Source: Clostridia bacterium
GTDB taxonomy: Bacteria; Bacillota; Clostridia; Lachnospirales; Lachnospiraceae
NCBI GenBank assembly: GCA_009929525.1
Contig: SAAH01000038.1
Span: 1-33,646, forward strand
Direction of reading: 5' to 3'
DNA length: 33,646 bases
The number at the start of each line of letters is the position of its first letter. Position 1 is the stretch's first letter. Below are positions 1-9,616 of the stretch, in pieces. The notes beneath the pieces were generated by a model. The model was not told where the DNA came from. It made no database searches and saw nothing but the letters and a program-made list of their open reading frames with translations. The position numbers and the translations under genes were made by a program.

Positions 1-94
1 ACAATACTGTCTTTTCATTTTTTTCAAAAATAGGACAGATTGGTACTTTAGAAGAAGTTATCTCTTTTGAAATTACATTTTGCGGAAACTCAAG

Positions 95-147
95 AAAAAA
101 CACTATATATTGTGCTGTTTTTGAGCAAGACACAACATATAGTGTTT
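95..147 (-). terminator. Intrinsic terminator downstream of hflX
   Basis: Arms at 98-114 and 131-147 form a 17-bp stem with one G-U pair around a 16-nt loop. Read on the minus strand the stem is followed by six T residues (95-100). It lies 87 bases past the hflX stop and closes the long operon that begins upstream of prmC. Bases 1-94 show nothing I can support as a gene. Confidence 0.85.
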
Positions 148-233
148 CATTATGTAACCCTCGCAAAGCCTGAAACACCCTGTTTTACTGTACTTCCAGA
201 CTTTACGACAAATACTTCTGTAAACCTGTTACT

Positions 234-1469
234 TTATATCTGAGGATATATCTCCGATGAAACATAAGCTTTTATCGCAATTCCCTCTGCAAGATAATCT
301 TCCTGTATCACTTGTCCATATTTTCTCACTAAAGCTATCAAGCCAGCCTGATCATATGGATAAATCCGCTCAATATATATCTGATCTTCACGAAGCATTT
401 GCTCCAGGATCTGTCCCAATTCTTCCAGGCCGCCCCCGCTCTTTGCAGATATCTCAAGGGTATGATCAGCCTGAAAATCTCTCAGCTTCTCTTTGTCCAT
501 ACACAGATCCTGCTTATTAAACAACGTAATGATTTTCTTGTCTTCTACTCCCAGCTGTCTGAGGGTCTCATACACGACCTGCATTTGATCCTCTTTTTGA
601 GGATTGGACGCATCAACTACATGAATGATAAGGTCTGCGTATTTCGCCTCCTCCAGAGTGCTTTTAAACGCTTCTATGAGGTGATGCGGGAGCTTCCTGA
701 TAAACCCTACAGTATCGGTCAGAAAAATCTGCTGTTTTCCTGGCAGATCCAATACTCTCGTCGTAGGATCAAGAGTGGCAAATAACTGATCTTCCTCAAG
801 TACATCCGCACCTGTCAGTTTATTAAGAAGAGTCGACTTACCTGCATTCGTATATCCTACGATCGCTGCCACTTTTGTCTGGGTTTTTTCCCGCTGCACA
901 CGAATAAGGTCTCTGTGTTTTTGAACATCTTCAAGCTGTTCTTTCAACTGGCCAATACGGTAATGTATCAGTCTTCGATCCATCTCCAGCTTCTTTTCTC
1001 CTGGCCCTCTCGTTCCGATACCGCCTCCAAGTCGTGAAAGCGATGCTCTCATTCCTACAAGACGCGCCGCACGGTACTTAAGCTGTGCCAACTCCACCTG
1101 GATCTTTCCTTCGCTTGTACGTGCTCTCTTTGCAAAGATATCAAGTATGACCATCGTCCGATCCATAACTTTACATTCAAGCTCTCTCTCCAGATTATTC
1201 ATCTGCGCAGGGGTCAATTCGTCATCACACACAACACCTGTTGCATCCAGATTATAAATCAATTCTTTGATTTCTTCCAGTTTTCCTTTTCCCAGATAAG
1301 TAGCCGGATGTGCTGATTCTCGGCTTTGGATCACACTTCCAACAGATACAGCCCCTGCCGTCTCCACAAGCTCTCTCAATTCAAAGAGAGACTGTACCAT
1401 GTCATCTGATTCATAAGTCTGTACACCAGCCAAAATGACTCTTTCAATCTGTTCCTCTATCTCATACAT
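234..1469 (-). CDS. hflX: Ribosome-associated GTPase HflX
   Basis: A 411-aa protein of the HflX family, GTPases that bind the 50S subunit and split or rescue stalled ribosomes in other bacteria. The glycine-rich HflX signature GGGIGTRGPGEKKLE lies at about residues 148-162, followed by a helical linker. The GTPase domain has G1 GYTNAGKS (205-212), G3 DTVGF, G4 NKQD and a G5-like SAKSGGG. Length is normal for the family. The ATG at 1469 is preceded by AGGAGG eight bases upstream and lies 15 bases after the TPR lipoprotein stop, so it is the last gene of the operon; the terminator at 95-147 follows. The N-terminal ribosome-binding domain and C-terminal tail look intact. Family assignment is secure; the cellular role is taken from other bacteria. 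Confidence 0.96.
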   Translation of the reverse strand: MYEIEEQIERVILAGVQTYESDDMVQSLFELRELVETAGAVSVGSVIQSRESAHPATYLGKGKLEEIKELIYNLDATGVVCDDELTPAQMNNLERELECKVMDRTMVILDIFAKRARTSEGKIQVELAQLKYRAARLVGMRASLSRLGGGIGTRGPGEKKLEMDRRLIHYRIGQLKEQLEDVQKHRDLIRVQREKTQTKVAAIVGYTNAGKSTLLNKLTGADVLEEDQLFATLDPTTRVLDLPGKQQIFLTDTVGFIRKLPHHLIEAFKSTLEEAKYADLIIHVVDASNPQKEDQMQVVYETLRQLGVEDKKIITLFNKQDLCMDKEKLRDFQADHTLEISAKSGGGLEELGQILEQMLREDQIYIERIYPYDQAGLIALVRKYGQVIQEDYLAEGIAIKAYVSSEIYPQI

Positions 1470-1484
1470 CCTGTCTTCCTCCTG

Positions 1485-2519
1485 CTATCTGGTAGAAAGA
1501 AATTCGTTTTCCCTCAGTGCTTCCTCATCATCAGGATACTGTTCCAGATAAGTATTCATTTTTTCCTTTGCGGCAGCAAAATCGTGCTTATATTCATAGG
1601 CTACGATTTCATTGAAAAGAAGCCCCTGTTTCTCTTTTGGATCATTTTCTGCCAGACCGCTCTGGATATTTGCCAGTGCATTGTCATAATTGCCCTCATA
1701 GATATCGCACAAAGCCAAACCATTATATGCCTTTGCACCATTCTCACTCTCTGCAAGATATTCCTGATACATGGACCTTGCGCTGGCTGAATCTTCCATC
1801 TCAAGATATACCCGCCCTAAAAGGAGCATAGCATCCTCATATCCCAATTTCATAGAAGATATCAGAGATTCTTTGGCAGTCTCAAGATCATTTTGATATT
1901 CATAAATCCTGCCTCGATGATAGTAATCTTCTCCCGTCTCCGGCTCCATAAGGAGAGCCTGATCCAGATATACATTTCCATCTACTGCCTTGTTTTTCTC
2001 GACGTATATCTGATAGATATTAATGTACAGATCGTAATCTTCACATCCGGCAAGAGCCCGTGAAAAATCCTTTCCAGCATTTTCATAATCTTCCTGTCCA
2101 ATATATGCTTTTCCTCTTAAAAAGAAAGCCTGGGGATTCTCACCCTTCTTCAGTATCTCCGAGTATACTTCCAAAGCTTTATCTACTTCTCCATATGCCA
2201 GACGCGCCTCAGCAAGATAATACATGACATCTTCTTCGAATTCTTCATCTGAATCATCCATATAATTCAAACTTCTTTGGAAAGCTGCAATAGCTTCTGG
2301 ATATGACCCTTTTTCATACCATGCAATGCCAGACGCACGATAAGCCTCCGGCAGCCGTTCATTCTCTGACACTACTTTGTCAAATTCCGCAACTGCTGCA
2401 TCGTAATCATCAGCCTCAAGATATTTCATTCCACTCTCGTAATGTTGATCGGCTTTATTCTCACCACATCCTGTCATCACCAAAGCCATACATCCTAATA
2501 TCATCCAAATCTTTTTCAT
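1485..2519 (-). CDS. TPR-repeat lipoprotein
   Basis: A 344-aa predicted lipoprotein. The N-terminus MKKIWMILGCMALVMTGC is a type II signal peptide with lipobox VMTGC (Cys18 would be lipidated). The rest is a series of tetratricopeptide-like helical pairs, for example AVAEFDKVV, AIAAFQRSL, DFSRALAGC and ALANIQSGL, ending near the C-terminus with no catalytic domain. A longer frame opens at 2579, but the ATG at 2519 is the right start because it gives the signal peptide and shares one base with the glmM stop (TAATG), which suggests translational coupling. It is probably an extracytoplasmic protein-interaction scaffold on the membrane outer face. Its partner cannot be read from the sequence. Its place between glmM and hflX is probably operon organisation rather than shared pathway. 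Confidence 0.88.
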   Translation of the reverse strand: MKKIWMILGCMALVMTGCGENKADQHYESGMKYLEADDYDAAVAEFDKVVSENERLPEAYRASGIAWYEKGSYPEAIAAFQRSLNYMDDSDEEFEEDVMYYLAEARLAYGEVDKALEVYSEILKKGENPQAFFLRGKAYIGQEDYENAGKDFSRALAGCEDYDLYINIYQIYVEKNKAVDGNVYLDQALLMEPETGEDYYHRGRIYEYQNDLETAKESLISSMKLGYEDAMLLLGRVYLEMEDSASARSMYQEYLAESENGAKAYNGLALCDIYEGNYDNALANIQSGLAENDPKEKQGLLFNEIVAYEYKHDFAAAKEKMNTYLEQYPDDEEALRENEFLSTR

Positions 2520-3862
2520 TACAGAATCAAGCCCTCTTTGTCCATCACATCGATCACTTTTTGAACCATCGCTTTGCATATAGAATCTTTTTTAGCCTCG
2601 ACCATCACACGGATAACCGGCTCCGTACCGCTCTCACGTACCAATACTCTTCCGTCTTCTCCAAGTTCTTCTTCTACCTGCGCTACTGCAGCCTTCACCG
2701 CTTCATTATTTCTTGCTGCTGCTTTATTAGAAACCCTCACGTTCTGCAATAATTGAGGATAAATGGATACCTCCGATGCCAGAGTGTTCAATGGGAGTTT
2801 TTTCTCGATCATGACTTCCATCACCATCAAGGATGTAAGGATGCCGTCACCTGTCGTCGCATGCTTGCTGAATATGATATGTCCGGACTGTTCTCCTCCG
2901 AGACTGTGTCCATTTGCCATCATATTTTCACATACATATTTATCGCCTACCGCTGTTCTTTCATACTTGATACCTGCTCTGTCACATGCTTTATACAATC
3001 CAAGATTTGACATAATGGTAGTAACAAGAGTATTATTCTCCAACTTGCCCTGTTCCATCATGTACTTACCGCAAACATACATGATCAGATCACCATCTAT
3101 AATATTACCCAAATGGTCAACAGCTATACATCTGTCCGCGTCTCCATCATAAGCAAATCCAACATCAAGATGTTTCTCTTTTACAAACTGCTGCAGATGC
3201 CCTATATGGGTGGAACCACAGTCAGTATTGATATTTGTTCCATCAGGGTCATTGCTGATTACATAAGTCTTTGCTCCCAGAGCGTCAAATACACTCTTTG
3301 CTACAGAAGAGGCACTTCCATTAGCACAGTCAAGACCTACTCTGTAATTCTTAAAGGACCGGGTAGGTATGGAAATCAGATACCCGATATAACGGTTACG
3401 GCCTGCCGCGAAATCAACAGTACGCCCTATATTCTCTCTTGTCGCATAAGGTATCCGTGGCTCTTCATCATCGATATACTGTTCGATCTGTGCTTCCACT
3501 TCTGCATCCATCTTCTGTCCGCTTCCATTGATGATCTTGATCCCATTATCATAAAACGGATTATGGCTTGCTGAGATCATGATGCCGCAGTCAAAGTTTT
3601 CTGTGCGTACCACATAGGAAACACTGGGCGTAGTGGTAACATGAAGAAGATATACATCTGCACCTGATGCAGTAAGTCCTGCTACCAGCGAATATTCAAA
3701 CATATAGCTGCTTCTTCTTGTATCTTTACCAATAACGATCTGTGCTTTATGCTCTTTTCCATAATACCATCCAAGAAAACGTCCAACCTTAAAAGCATGT
3801 TCAACAGTAAGATCTACATTTGCTTCTCCACGAAAGCCATCTGTTCCAAAATATTTTCCCAT
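2519..3862 (-). CDS. glmM: Phosphoglucosamine mutase GlmM
   Basis: A 447-aa cytoplasmic enzyme interconverting glucosamine-6-phosphate and glucosamine-1-phosphate on the way to UDP-GlcNAc for peptidoglycan. Visible motifs are the N-terminal KYFGTDGFRG, the phosphoserine loop ISASHNP (catalytic Ser99), the Mg-binding DGDADR around residue 240, and the C-terminal phosphate-binding RESGTEPVIRVM. Length is normal. The ATG at 3862 has a GGAGG ribosome binding site. It follows the nucleotidyltransferase gene by 42 bases and overlaps the TPR lipoprotein start by one base. Members of this superfamily can also act on mannose or glucose phosphates, but the GTDGFRG start and ASHNPFYDNGIK context are typical of GlmM. 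Confidence 0.95.
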   Translation of the reverse strand: MGKYFGTDGFRGEANVDLTVEHAFKVGRFLGWYYGKEHKAQIVIGKDTRRSSYMFEYSLVAGLTASGADVYLLHVTTTPSVSYVVRTENFDCGIMISASHNPFYDNGIKIINGSGQKMDAEVEAQIEQYIDDEEPRIPYATRENIGRTVDFAAGRNRYIGYLISIPTRSFKNYRVGLDCANGSASSVAKSVFDALGAKTYVISNDPDGTNINTDCGSTHIGHLQQFVKEKHLDVGFAYDGDADRCIAVDHLGNIIDGDLIMYVCGKYMMEQGKLENNTLVTTIMSNLGLYKACDRAGIKYERTAVGDKYVCENMMANGHSLGGEQSGHIIFSKHATTGDGILTSLMVMEVMIEKKLPLNTLASEVSIYPQLLQNVRVSNKAAARNNEAVKAAVAQVEEELGEDGRVLVRESGTEPVIRVMVEAKKDSICKAMVQKVIDVMDKEGLIL

Positions 3863-3904
3863 TATTTTTCCTCCTGCCAGGTGATGATCACTTATTTTGT
3901 CATC

Positions 3905-4843
3905 TTATCTTCTTTCAAGATAAGATGCAGCCAGATTGCTGCTGTATACACCCTGGTCGATCAATTTTTGAATCTCTTTTATTACAGCATCCTTATCTTC
4001 CTGATAAGTTACCCCAAACCAGTTAGACTGTGTTTTAAGTACAGAAACCTGTGCTTTTCCATCTTTTAAAAGCTGATCCACTTTTATAGGGAGCAGATAT
4101 TCTTTCTTAATATCCCCGTCTTCCGCCTTCTGAAGAAAAGATACAAACCCCTCTTCAAGAACAGAAAGAAACTCTGGCTGAAATCCCCACATATTCATGG
4201 ATACCAGATTTTCTGTATCGATCTGCTTTATGCCATCCTCTGTTTTTACGCCTGCACCCTCTGCAGTTTTTACTATATTAAATGTTTCTTTTATTCCAAT
4301 CAGTTTTTCCTGTGCATCTAATTCACAGATTCCCCTTGTCACTCCACCATTTTCACTCAATGTGTTCTTAAGAACAAATCCAGCCATACAGATATCCTGC
4401 ACGCCTTCCTTCATCGAATGCTCCTGCGACAGGTACTCATGAAGCTTGACAAATGGATCTTTTCCATAATAATCATCTGCATTGATAACAGCAAATGGCT
4501 CCTTGATAATGTCTTTGCAGCTAAGTACTGCCTGACCTGTGCCCCATGGTTTTGTTCTGTCCTTCGGACGTACAAATCCGTCCGGAAGATCATCAAGTTC
4601 CTGAAATGCATAGGACACATCAGCAATCTTCTCAATCCTGTTTCCTATGATTTCCCGAAAATCTTTTTCAAGATCCTTTCGTATAATAAATACGATTCTG
4701 TCAAACCCTGCTTCCAACGCATCATGTATGGAATAATCCATAATGATCTCACCGCTTGGTCCTACCGGTGCCAACTGTTTGATTCCCTTACCGAATCTGC
4801 TTCCCATTCCCGCTGCCATAATCGCAAGTGTTGTTTTCTTCAT
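3905..4843 (-). CDS. Sugar-phosphate nucleotidyltransferase family protein
   Basis: A 312-aa protein with the N-terminal nucleotidyltransferase signature MAAGMGSRFG (NTP-binding G-x-G-S-R-F loop) and a downstream acidic motif NADDYYG expected to bind metal and sugar phosphate. It resembles the GlmU/RmlA NTP-transferase fold but lacks a left-handed beta-helix acyltransferase tail, so it is not GlmU. An ATG six codons upstream (4861) is less likely, because TGAGTAGGAGAAAGAAT places AGGAG seven bases before 4843. It lies 29 bases after prfA and 42 before glmM. The neighbour glmM makes a hexose-1-phosphate-type product, so a nucleotide-sugar role is plausible, but substrate and nucleotide are not determined by the sequence. 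Confidence 0.85.
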   Translation of the reverse strand: MKKTTLAIMAAGMGSRFGKGIKQLAPVGPSGEIIMDYSIHDALEAGFDRIVFIIRKDLEKDFREIIGNRIEKIADVSYAFQELDDLPDGFVRPKDRTKPWGTGQAVLSCKDIIKEPFAVINADDYYGKDPFVKLHEYLSQEHSMKEGVQDICMAGFVLKNTLSENGGVTRGICELDAQEKLIGIKETFNIVKTAEGAGVKTEDGIKQIDTENLVSMNMWGFQPEFLSVLEEGFVSFLQKAEDGDIKKEYLLPIKVDQLLKDGKAQVSVLKTQSNWFGVTYQEDKDAVIKEIQKLIDQGVYSSNLAASYLERR

Positions 4844-4872
4844 ATTCTTTCTCCTACTCACACCCAGGTATC

Positions 4873-5949
4873 TTATTTTTCATCCTGGAGATTGGCCAGT
4901 TTTGCTGCCTGATCAGCAGCAATAAGGCTGTCAATGACTTCCTCCAGATCACCATTCATTATGCTGTCCAGTCGATGAAGTGTAAGTTTGATTCTGTGAT
5001 CTGTTACTCTTCCCTGCGGGAAGTTATATGTTCTGATCTTCTCAGAACGATCTCCTGTTCCTACCTGACTTCTTCTGGATTCTGCTTCCGCATCATGACG
5101 TTTTTGAAGCTCCAGATCATACAGACGGGAACGAAGTACTTTTACCGCTTTATCTCTATTCTTAAGCTGTGATTTTTCATCCTGACAGGAAATTACGATT
5201 CCTGTAGGAATATGAGTAAGACGAACTGCTGAGTCAGTTGTATTGACACACTGTCCGCCATTTCCTGACGCTCTGAATACATCAAACTTACAGTCATTCA
5301 TATCAAGTTCAAAGTCAATTTCTTCTGCTTCCGGCATGATCGCAACTGTGATTGTAGACGTATGGATCCTTCCGCCTGATTCCGTCTCCGGCACTCTCTG
5401 TACCCTGTGTACACCACTCTCATACTTCAATCTGGAATACGCACCTGTTCCGTTGATCATAAACGTAACTTCTTTGAATCCACCGATTCCATTCTCGTTC
5501 AGAGACAGCATCTCACACTTCCATCGCTTTGTCTCCGCATATTTTACATACATACGGTAAATCTCGGCTGCAAATAAAGCCGCCTCATCCCCGCCTGCAC
5601 CTGCACGGATCTCCACGATAACATTTTTATTATCATTCGGGTCTTTTGGAAGCAACAAGATTTTCAAGTCACGTTCCAGTTCTTCAATGCGCTTTTTAGC
5701 ATCATTCAGTTCTTCTTTGAGCATCTCACGCATCTCATCGTCAGATTCCTCATCCAACATAGAAAGACTCTCTTCCACTGTCCGCTGGCATGATTTATAT
5801 TCATTGTATGCATCCACGATCGGCTGCAGTTCACTTTGTTCCTTCATCAATTTCTGAAATCTGGAAGGGTCATTTGCTACTCCTGGCTCATTCAGTTCGC
5901 TAAGTATCTCCTCCAAACGAATCAGCAGATCCTCCAATTTATCAAACAT
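4873..5949 (-). CDS. prfA: Peptide chain release factor 1
   Basis: A 358-aa class I release factor reading UAA and UAG. The peptidyl-tRNA hydrolysis motif GGQ is at residues 231-233 inside the usual ASGNGGQ context. The codon-recognition PxT tripeptide is PET at 187-189 (PAT in Escherichia coli), which also separates it from the SPF motif of RF2. The acidic N-terminal helical domain precedes the GAGGDEA loop (117-123). Length is normal. The start overlaps the end of prmC by 8 bases, coupling the factor with the enzyme that methylates its GGQ glutamine. Confidence 0.97.
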   Translation of the reverse strand: MFDKLEDLLIRLEEILSELNEPGVANDPSRFQKLMKEQSELQPIVDAYNEYKSCQRTVEESLSMLDEESDDEMREMLKEELNDAKKRIEELERDLKILLLPKDPNDNKNVIVEIRAGAGGDEAALFAAEIYRMYVKYAETKRWKCEMLSLNENGIGGFKEVTFMINGTGAYSRLKYESGVHRVQRVPETESGGRIHTSTITVAIMPEAEEIDFELDMNDCKFDVFRASGNGGQCVNTTDSAVRLTHIPTGIVISCQDEKSQLKNRDKAVKVLRSRLYDLELQKRHDAEAESRRSQVGTGDRSEKIRTYNFPQGRVTDHRIKLTLHRLDSIMNGDLEEVIDSLIAADQAAKLANLQDEK

Positions 5950-6814
5950 CTTCTATCCTCCTGGTTTTATCCTTTTCCTTTTGTCCAAATGCTGTACGAT
6001 CGAGTCCTGCCAGGTCTTTTCCTATCCTGACATTCTCATATCCGGCTGTATCAAGCATCCTATATAATGCCTCGCCCTGATCATAGCCGATTTCAAAGCA
6101 AAGCCAGCCGCCCGGACGCAGATGCTCCGAAGCCTGCTCGATGATTTTTCTATAAAAATACAAACCATCTTCTTTTCCATCAAGTGCCAGCATCGGTTCA
6201 TGTTCCCTCACCTCTGGCATCAGACCGGCAAGTTCACTGGTTTGTATATATGGCGGATTGGATATGATAAGATCATATATCTCATCGCCAACCCCTGCCA
6301 ACAGATCGCTTTCTATAAAGTCAGCCTCCAGCATCAATCTTTTTTGATTCTCCCTGGCAACTAAAAGTGCTTCTTTTGATATATCCACACCTGTCCCAGA
6401 CAGATCCAGTTCCTTATGTTCCGCAAGGAGACTAAGCAGTATACACCCACTTCCAGTGCACACATCCAGAATCTTCATTCCGGTTTTAAGCAGTTTTCCA
6501 GACTCATCCACCAGAATCTCTGTATCAAATCTGGGAATCAGCACATGCTCATTTACATAAAATTCATATCCCATAAACCAGGCGGTACCTGTTATCTGTT
6601 GAAGAGGTATTCTCTCCCTCCGGCACTCGATCAGCTCTTTATATCCCGCCTGCTGCTTTTCATCTATTTTATCATCTCCATGGAGAAAATAATAGCCTTT
6701 TTCTATCCCAAAAACAAATTCCATCAAAGCCCATGCATCATTTGCTGCATCCGGAACACCAGCCTGGCCAAGCTCTTGTTCTCCGTACTTCAATAATTCC
6801 CGTAACGTGGTCAT
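5942..6814 (-). CDS. prmC: Release factor glutamine N5-methyltransferase
   Basis: A 290-aa SAM-dependent methyltransferase that modifies the GGQ glutamine of release factors. The helical N-terminal substrate-binding domain is followed by [10 protein letters not shown] (94-103), SAM-binding motif DVCTGSGC (117-124) and catalytic NPPY (186-189). The NPPY tetrapeptide plus adjacency to prfA is diagnostic. It starts 3 bases after the DUF1385 stop with GAGGAG upstream, and its end overlaps prfA by 8 bases. Confidence 0.96.
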   Translation of the reverse strand: MTTLRELLKYGEQELGQAGVPDAANDAWALMEFVFGIEKGYYFLHGDDKIDEKQQAGYKELIECRRERIPLQQITGTAWFMGYEFYVNEHVLIPRFDTEILVDESGKLLKTGMKILDVCTGSGCILLSLLAEHKELDLSGTGVDISKEALLVARENQKRLMLEADFIESDLLAGVGDEIYDLIISNPPYIQTSELAGLMPEVREHEPMLALDGKEDGLYFYRKIIEQASEHLRPGGWLCFEIGYDQGEALYRMLDTAGYENVRIGKDLAGLDRTAFGQKEKDKTRRIEDV

Positions 6815-6817
6815 CCG

Positions 6818-7771
6818 CTACTCCTCTCCATATTTTTCCGGAAAATTTTCTTTCAGATATGCCTTCCAGTCAAATACAGCTTCTACCGCACAGATAGCAA
6901 CCTCCGCCATCTCCGGTTCCGGCTCTCTTGTTGTAAGCTTCTGAAGTGCCAGACCTGGCTTACTGAGAAGTGAAACTACAGGATTCTCACTTCTTCCCGC
7001 AAGACGGATGATCTCATAAGATACTCCGGCTATCACTGGCATAAGAAGCAAACGTACCACGATCCGCAGCCAGGGCGAAGATACCCTTATAAAAAGGAAA
7101 AATATAATACTCACGATCATAACAAATAAAAGGAAACTCGTTCCGCATCTTTTATGTTCTCTTGAGCTTTTCATTACATTCTCCACATTAAGTTCCAACC
7201 CATGTTCCACGCAATTAATGCATTTGTGTTCTGCCCCATGATACATAAAAACCCTCTGAATGTCTTTCATCTTAGACACCAGAAACAAATACCCAAGAAA
7301 CAGCAGCATCCGGACACATGCCTCAGCTACTGCTATCAATCCTTCTGACTGGGTCACTTTTCTTAAAAAGCTGGCAATAAAGTATGGGAGCATGATAAAT
7401 AATCCCACAGAAAAGAGAACCGAAATCGCTACTGTTATGTACATCAGCCATTTATCTTCTTTTTCCTTTTTGGCATCTGCCTTTATCTGCTCTTCTTTTG
7501 TGAGTTCTTTCTTTTGTTCTTCTTCGTCCTCATAAAAGGATGCTGAATACATCAGACACTTCATTCCCACGACCAGAGATTCAAAAAAAGATATCACTCC
7601 CCGAAATATCGGAAGCTTCCACAACTTTTTATCTTTTGTCCAGCTTTTATATGGTTCTACCCTTATCTCAATTTCTCCATCCGGTTTGCGCACGCCTACC
7701 GAATACTGGTCGCCGCTTCGCATCATAATGCCTTCCATAACGGCCTGTCCGCCAATATTTGATGATTTCAT
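6818..7771 (-). CDS. DUF1385 family integral membrane protein (YqhQ-like)
   Basis: A 317-aa protein with the family's N-terminal signature IGGQAVMEGIMMR. It has a charged linker rich in Lys/Glu around residues 75-100, then hydrophobic segments near 105-135, 145-165, 215-230 and 235-250. A His/Cys-rich conserved stretch, YHGAEHKCINCVE, lies at about 175-190 and looks like a metal site. DUF1385 proteins are conserved beside prmC/prfA in Firmicutes, but their biochemical role is not established to my knowledge. RBS GGAGG lies just before the ATG. It is the first gene after the rpmE terminator and probably heads the transcript running to hflX; I could not pick a convincing promoter in the short gap. 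Confidence 0.92.
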   Translation of the reverse strand: MKSSNIGGQAVMEGIMMRSGDQYSVGVRKPDGEIEIRVEPYKSWTKDKKLWKLPIFRGVISFFESLVVGMKCLMYSASFYEDEEEQKKELTKEEQIKADAKKEKEDKWLMYITVAISVLFSVGLFIMLPYFIASFLRKVTQSEGLIAVAEACVRMLLFLGYLFLVSKMKDIQRVFMYHGAEHKCINCVEHGLELNVENVMKSSREHKRCGTSFLLFVMIVSIIFFLFIRVSSPWLRIVVRLLLMPVIAGVSYEIIRLAGRSENPVVSLLSKPGLALQKLTTREPEPEMAEVAICAVEAVFDWKAYLKENFPEKYGEE

Positions 7772-7789
7772 CTGTCCTCCATTATCTAT

Positions 7790-7817
7790 AAGCCCCCTTG
7801 CCTTAAGCCGGGAGCTT
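7790..7817 (-). other. Leader hairpin before the DUF1385 gene
   Basis: Arms 7790-7797 and 7810-7817 pair over 8 bp with one G-U and a 12-nt loop. It sits between the rpmE terminator and the DUF1385 ribosome binding site. It has no T-tract, so it is not an obvious terminator; an RNA stability or leader element is possible but unproven. Confidence 0.35.
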
Positions 7818-7831
7818 TCTGCTTATCTTAT

Positions 7832-7877
7832 AGAGTAAAACAGGTTGAGATTTTTCAACCTCAACCTGTTTTGTACT
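7832..7877 (-). terminator. Terminator between rpmE and DUF1385
   Basis: A perfect 13-bp stem (7837-7849 with 7860-7872), extendable by outer AGAGTA pairing with a 2-nt bulge, around a 10-nt loop. A-tract and T-tract flanks on both sides make it usable in both directions. It lies 14 bases past the rpmE stop and separates the rpmE transcript from the prmC/prfA operon. Confidence 0.85.
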
Positions 7878-7886
7878 CTTATTTTC

Positions 7887-8090
7887 TTATGCTTTAATTC
7901 CGTATCTCTTATTGAACTGGTCAATACGTCCACGGGCTGTAGCTGCTTTCTGCTGTCCTGTATAGAAAGGATGACATTTGGAGCAGATTTCTACGTGGAT
8001 ATCCTTCTTTGTAGATCCTGTTACGAATGTATTTCCACAGTTGCAAGTTACTGTTGCCTGATGATACTCTGGATGAATTCCTTCTCTCAT
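7887..8090 (-). CDS. rpmE: 50S ribosomal protein L31 (zinc-binding form)
   Basis: A 67-aa protein matching the C+ form of bL31. Cys16, Cys18 (CNC), Cys36 and Cys39 (CSKC) form the expected zinc site, and the C-terminus [14 protein letters not shown] is typical. GAGGTGAG ribosome binding site upstream. It has its own promoter (8191-8219), a structured leader and a terminator, so it can be expressed independently of rho. Confidence 0.96.
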   Translation of the reverse strand: MREGIHPEYHQATVTCNCGNTFVTGSTKKDIHVEICSKCHPFYTGQQKAATARGRIDQFNKRYGIKA

Positions 8091-8126
8091 GTTTTTCTCA
8101 CCTCTTCCAAATTCATTATATCTATT

Positions 8127-8155
8127 TGTAATTATTCAGTTCCTTCATAATTACA
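8127..8155 (-). promoter_or_regulatory. Hairpin in the rpmE 5' leader
   Basis: Perfect 9-bp inverted repeat TGTAATTAT/ATAATTACA around an 11-nt loop, between the rpmE promoter and its start codon. Many ribosomal-protein genes carry autoregulatory leaders; whether this is one cannot be decided from one sequence. Confidence 0.5.
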
Positions 8156-8190
8156 CCTTGTTGCTATTCTTCAAATTAAACAGCTTACAA

Positions 8191-8219
8191 AGTATAACAT
8201 ATCCAAATATGAAATGCAA
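8191..8219 (-). promoter_or_regulatory. Sigma-A promoter of rpmE
   Basis: Minus strand -35 TTGCAT (8214-8219), 17-base spacer, -10 TATACT (8191-8196). Transcription would start near 8184, giving a leader of about 95 nt. Confidence 0.85.
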
Positions 8220-8238
8220 GTTGTTTCCACCAAAATTC

Positions 8239-9543
8239 TTAGATAAATTTCTGTTTGCGGATCATCTGAACGACTTCCTGATTTGTTCGCGTTTTCGAGA
8301 ACATATTCAGTATACTCTCCACCGCATCATCAGCTTTCATCCCATTCAGTGCTTTTCTCATAATGTATACCGCTTCCTGTTCGTCAGGTGTGAGTAAAAG
8401 ATCCTCTCTTCTTGTACCTGATTTTGCAATATCGATGGCCGGAAATACTCGTCTTTCCTGAAGCTTTCTGTCAAGGATAAGTTCCATGTTTCCAGTTCCC
8501 TTGAACTCTTCATAAACCACATCGTCCATCTTGCTTCCTGTATCCACCAAAGCGGTAGCAAGTATCGTAAGGCTTCCGCCTTCTCGCATATTTCTGGCTG
8601 CTCCAAAAAATCGCTTTGGCATATGGAGTGCAGCCGGGTCAAGACCTCCGGAAAGTGTTCTTCCACTCGGTGGAACTGTCAAGTTATAGGCACGGGCAAG
8701 GCGCGTGATACTGTCAATAAATATAGTCACATCCTGCTTATGCTCCACAAGACGCTTTGCACGCTCGATCACCATCTCCGAAACCCTCTTATGGTGTTCC
8801 GGCAGTTCATCAAAAGTAGAATAGATAACCTCTACATTTTTTCCTTTGATTGCTTCTTTTATATCCGTAACTTCCTCCGGACGTTCATCGATCAACAGTA
8901 TGATCAGGTGCATCTGCGGATTATTCTTAAGGATCGACTGTGCGGCTTCCTTCAGCAGTGTTGTCTTTCCTGCTTTCGGCGGCGACACGATCATTCCTCT
9001 CTGCCCTTTACCTATCGGGCTCACCAGATCAGTGATCCTCATAGCAAGGCTTCCACCCTGACGTTCCAAACGAAGTCTTTCATTTGGAAAAATAGGTGTC
9101 ATATCTTCAAAATTATATCTTTTCTGACTGTCATTTGGTGACAGGCCATTAATTGAGGTCACATAGAGCAATGCACCAAACTTTTCATTTTCCTTCTTTA
9201 CCCGGGTGCTTCCCCTAAGGACGTCACCTGTCTTCAAATTAAATCTGCGAATCTGAGATGGAGATACATAGACATCATTTTCTCCTGGAAGATAATTATC
9301 ACTTCGGATAAATCCATATCCGTCCGCCATAACTTCAAGAATTCCGTTCGCTTCGATACCGCTGTCCAGCTGTCCAAACTCTGCTTTCTTTTCTTCTATC
9401 TGTTTTTCCTGTTCCTTTGCGTCTTCTTCCAGCATCCGTTCCACCAGCTCGTCCTTTCGAAGTGCCGATATTCCTTTCAGCCCTCTTGATTTTGCCACTT
9501 CACGAAGTTCACTGGCTGATAATGATTCATATTTTTCTCTCAT
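8239..9543 (-). CDS. rho: Transcription termination factor Rho
   Basis: A 434-aa hexameric RNA helicase. The N-terminal helical Rho_N domain is at about 5-42, the RNA-binding cold-shock fold has YGFIR (76-80), and the ATPase core has Walker [11 protein letters not shown] (188-197) and Walker B-like [13 protein letters not shown]. The C-terminal secondary RNA site is present. An acidic Lys/Glu-rich linker (40-60) joins the first two domains. Start 9543 fits the conserved N-terminus and follows AAGGAAAGGA. It lies 73 bases after the adenosine deaminase gene. No clear terminator separates it from the rpmE promoter. Confidence 0.97.
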   Translation of the reverse strand: MREKYESLSASELREVAKSRGLKGISALRKDELVERMLEEDAKEQEKQIEEKKAEFGQLDSGIEANGILEVMADGYGFIRSDNYLPGENDVYVSPSQIRRFNLKTGDVLRGSTRVKKENEKFGALLYVTSINGLSPNDSQKRYNFEDMTPIFPNERLRLERQGGSLAMRITDLVSPIGKGQRGMIVSPPKAGKTTLLKEAAQSILKNNPQMHLIILLIDERPEEVTDIKEAIKGKNVEVIYSTFDELPEHHKRVSEMVIERAKRLVEHKQDVTIFIDSITRLARAYNLTVPPSGRTLSGGLDPAALHMPKRFFGAARNMREGGSLTILATALVDTGSKMDDVVYEEFKGTGNMELILDRKLQERRVFPAIDIAKSGTRREDLLLTPDEQEAVYIMRKALNGMKADDAVESILNMFSKTRTNQEVVQMIRKQKFI

Positions 9544-9616
9544 CCGATTCTTCTTTTCCTTTCCTTACGTTGAATCAAACACTACTTTATATAGTATAAG
9601 CCTACCATCAGCCATC

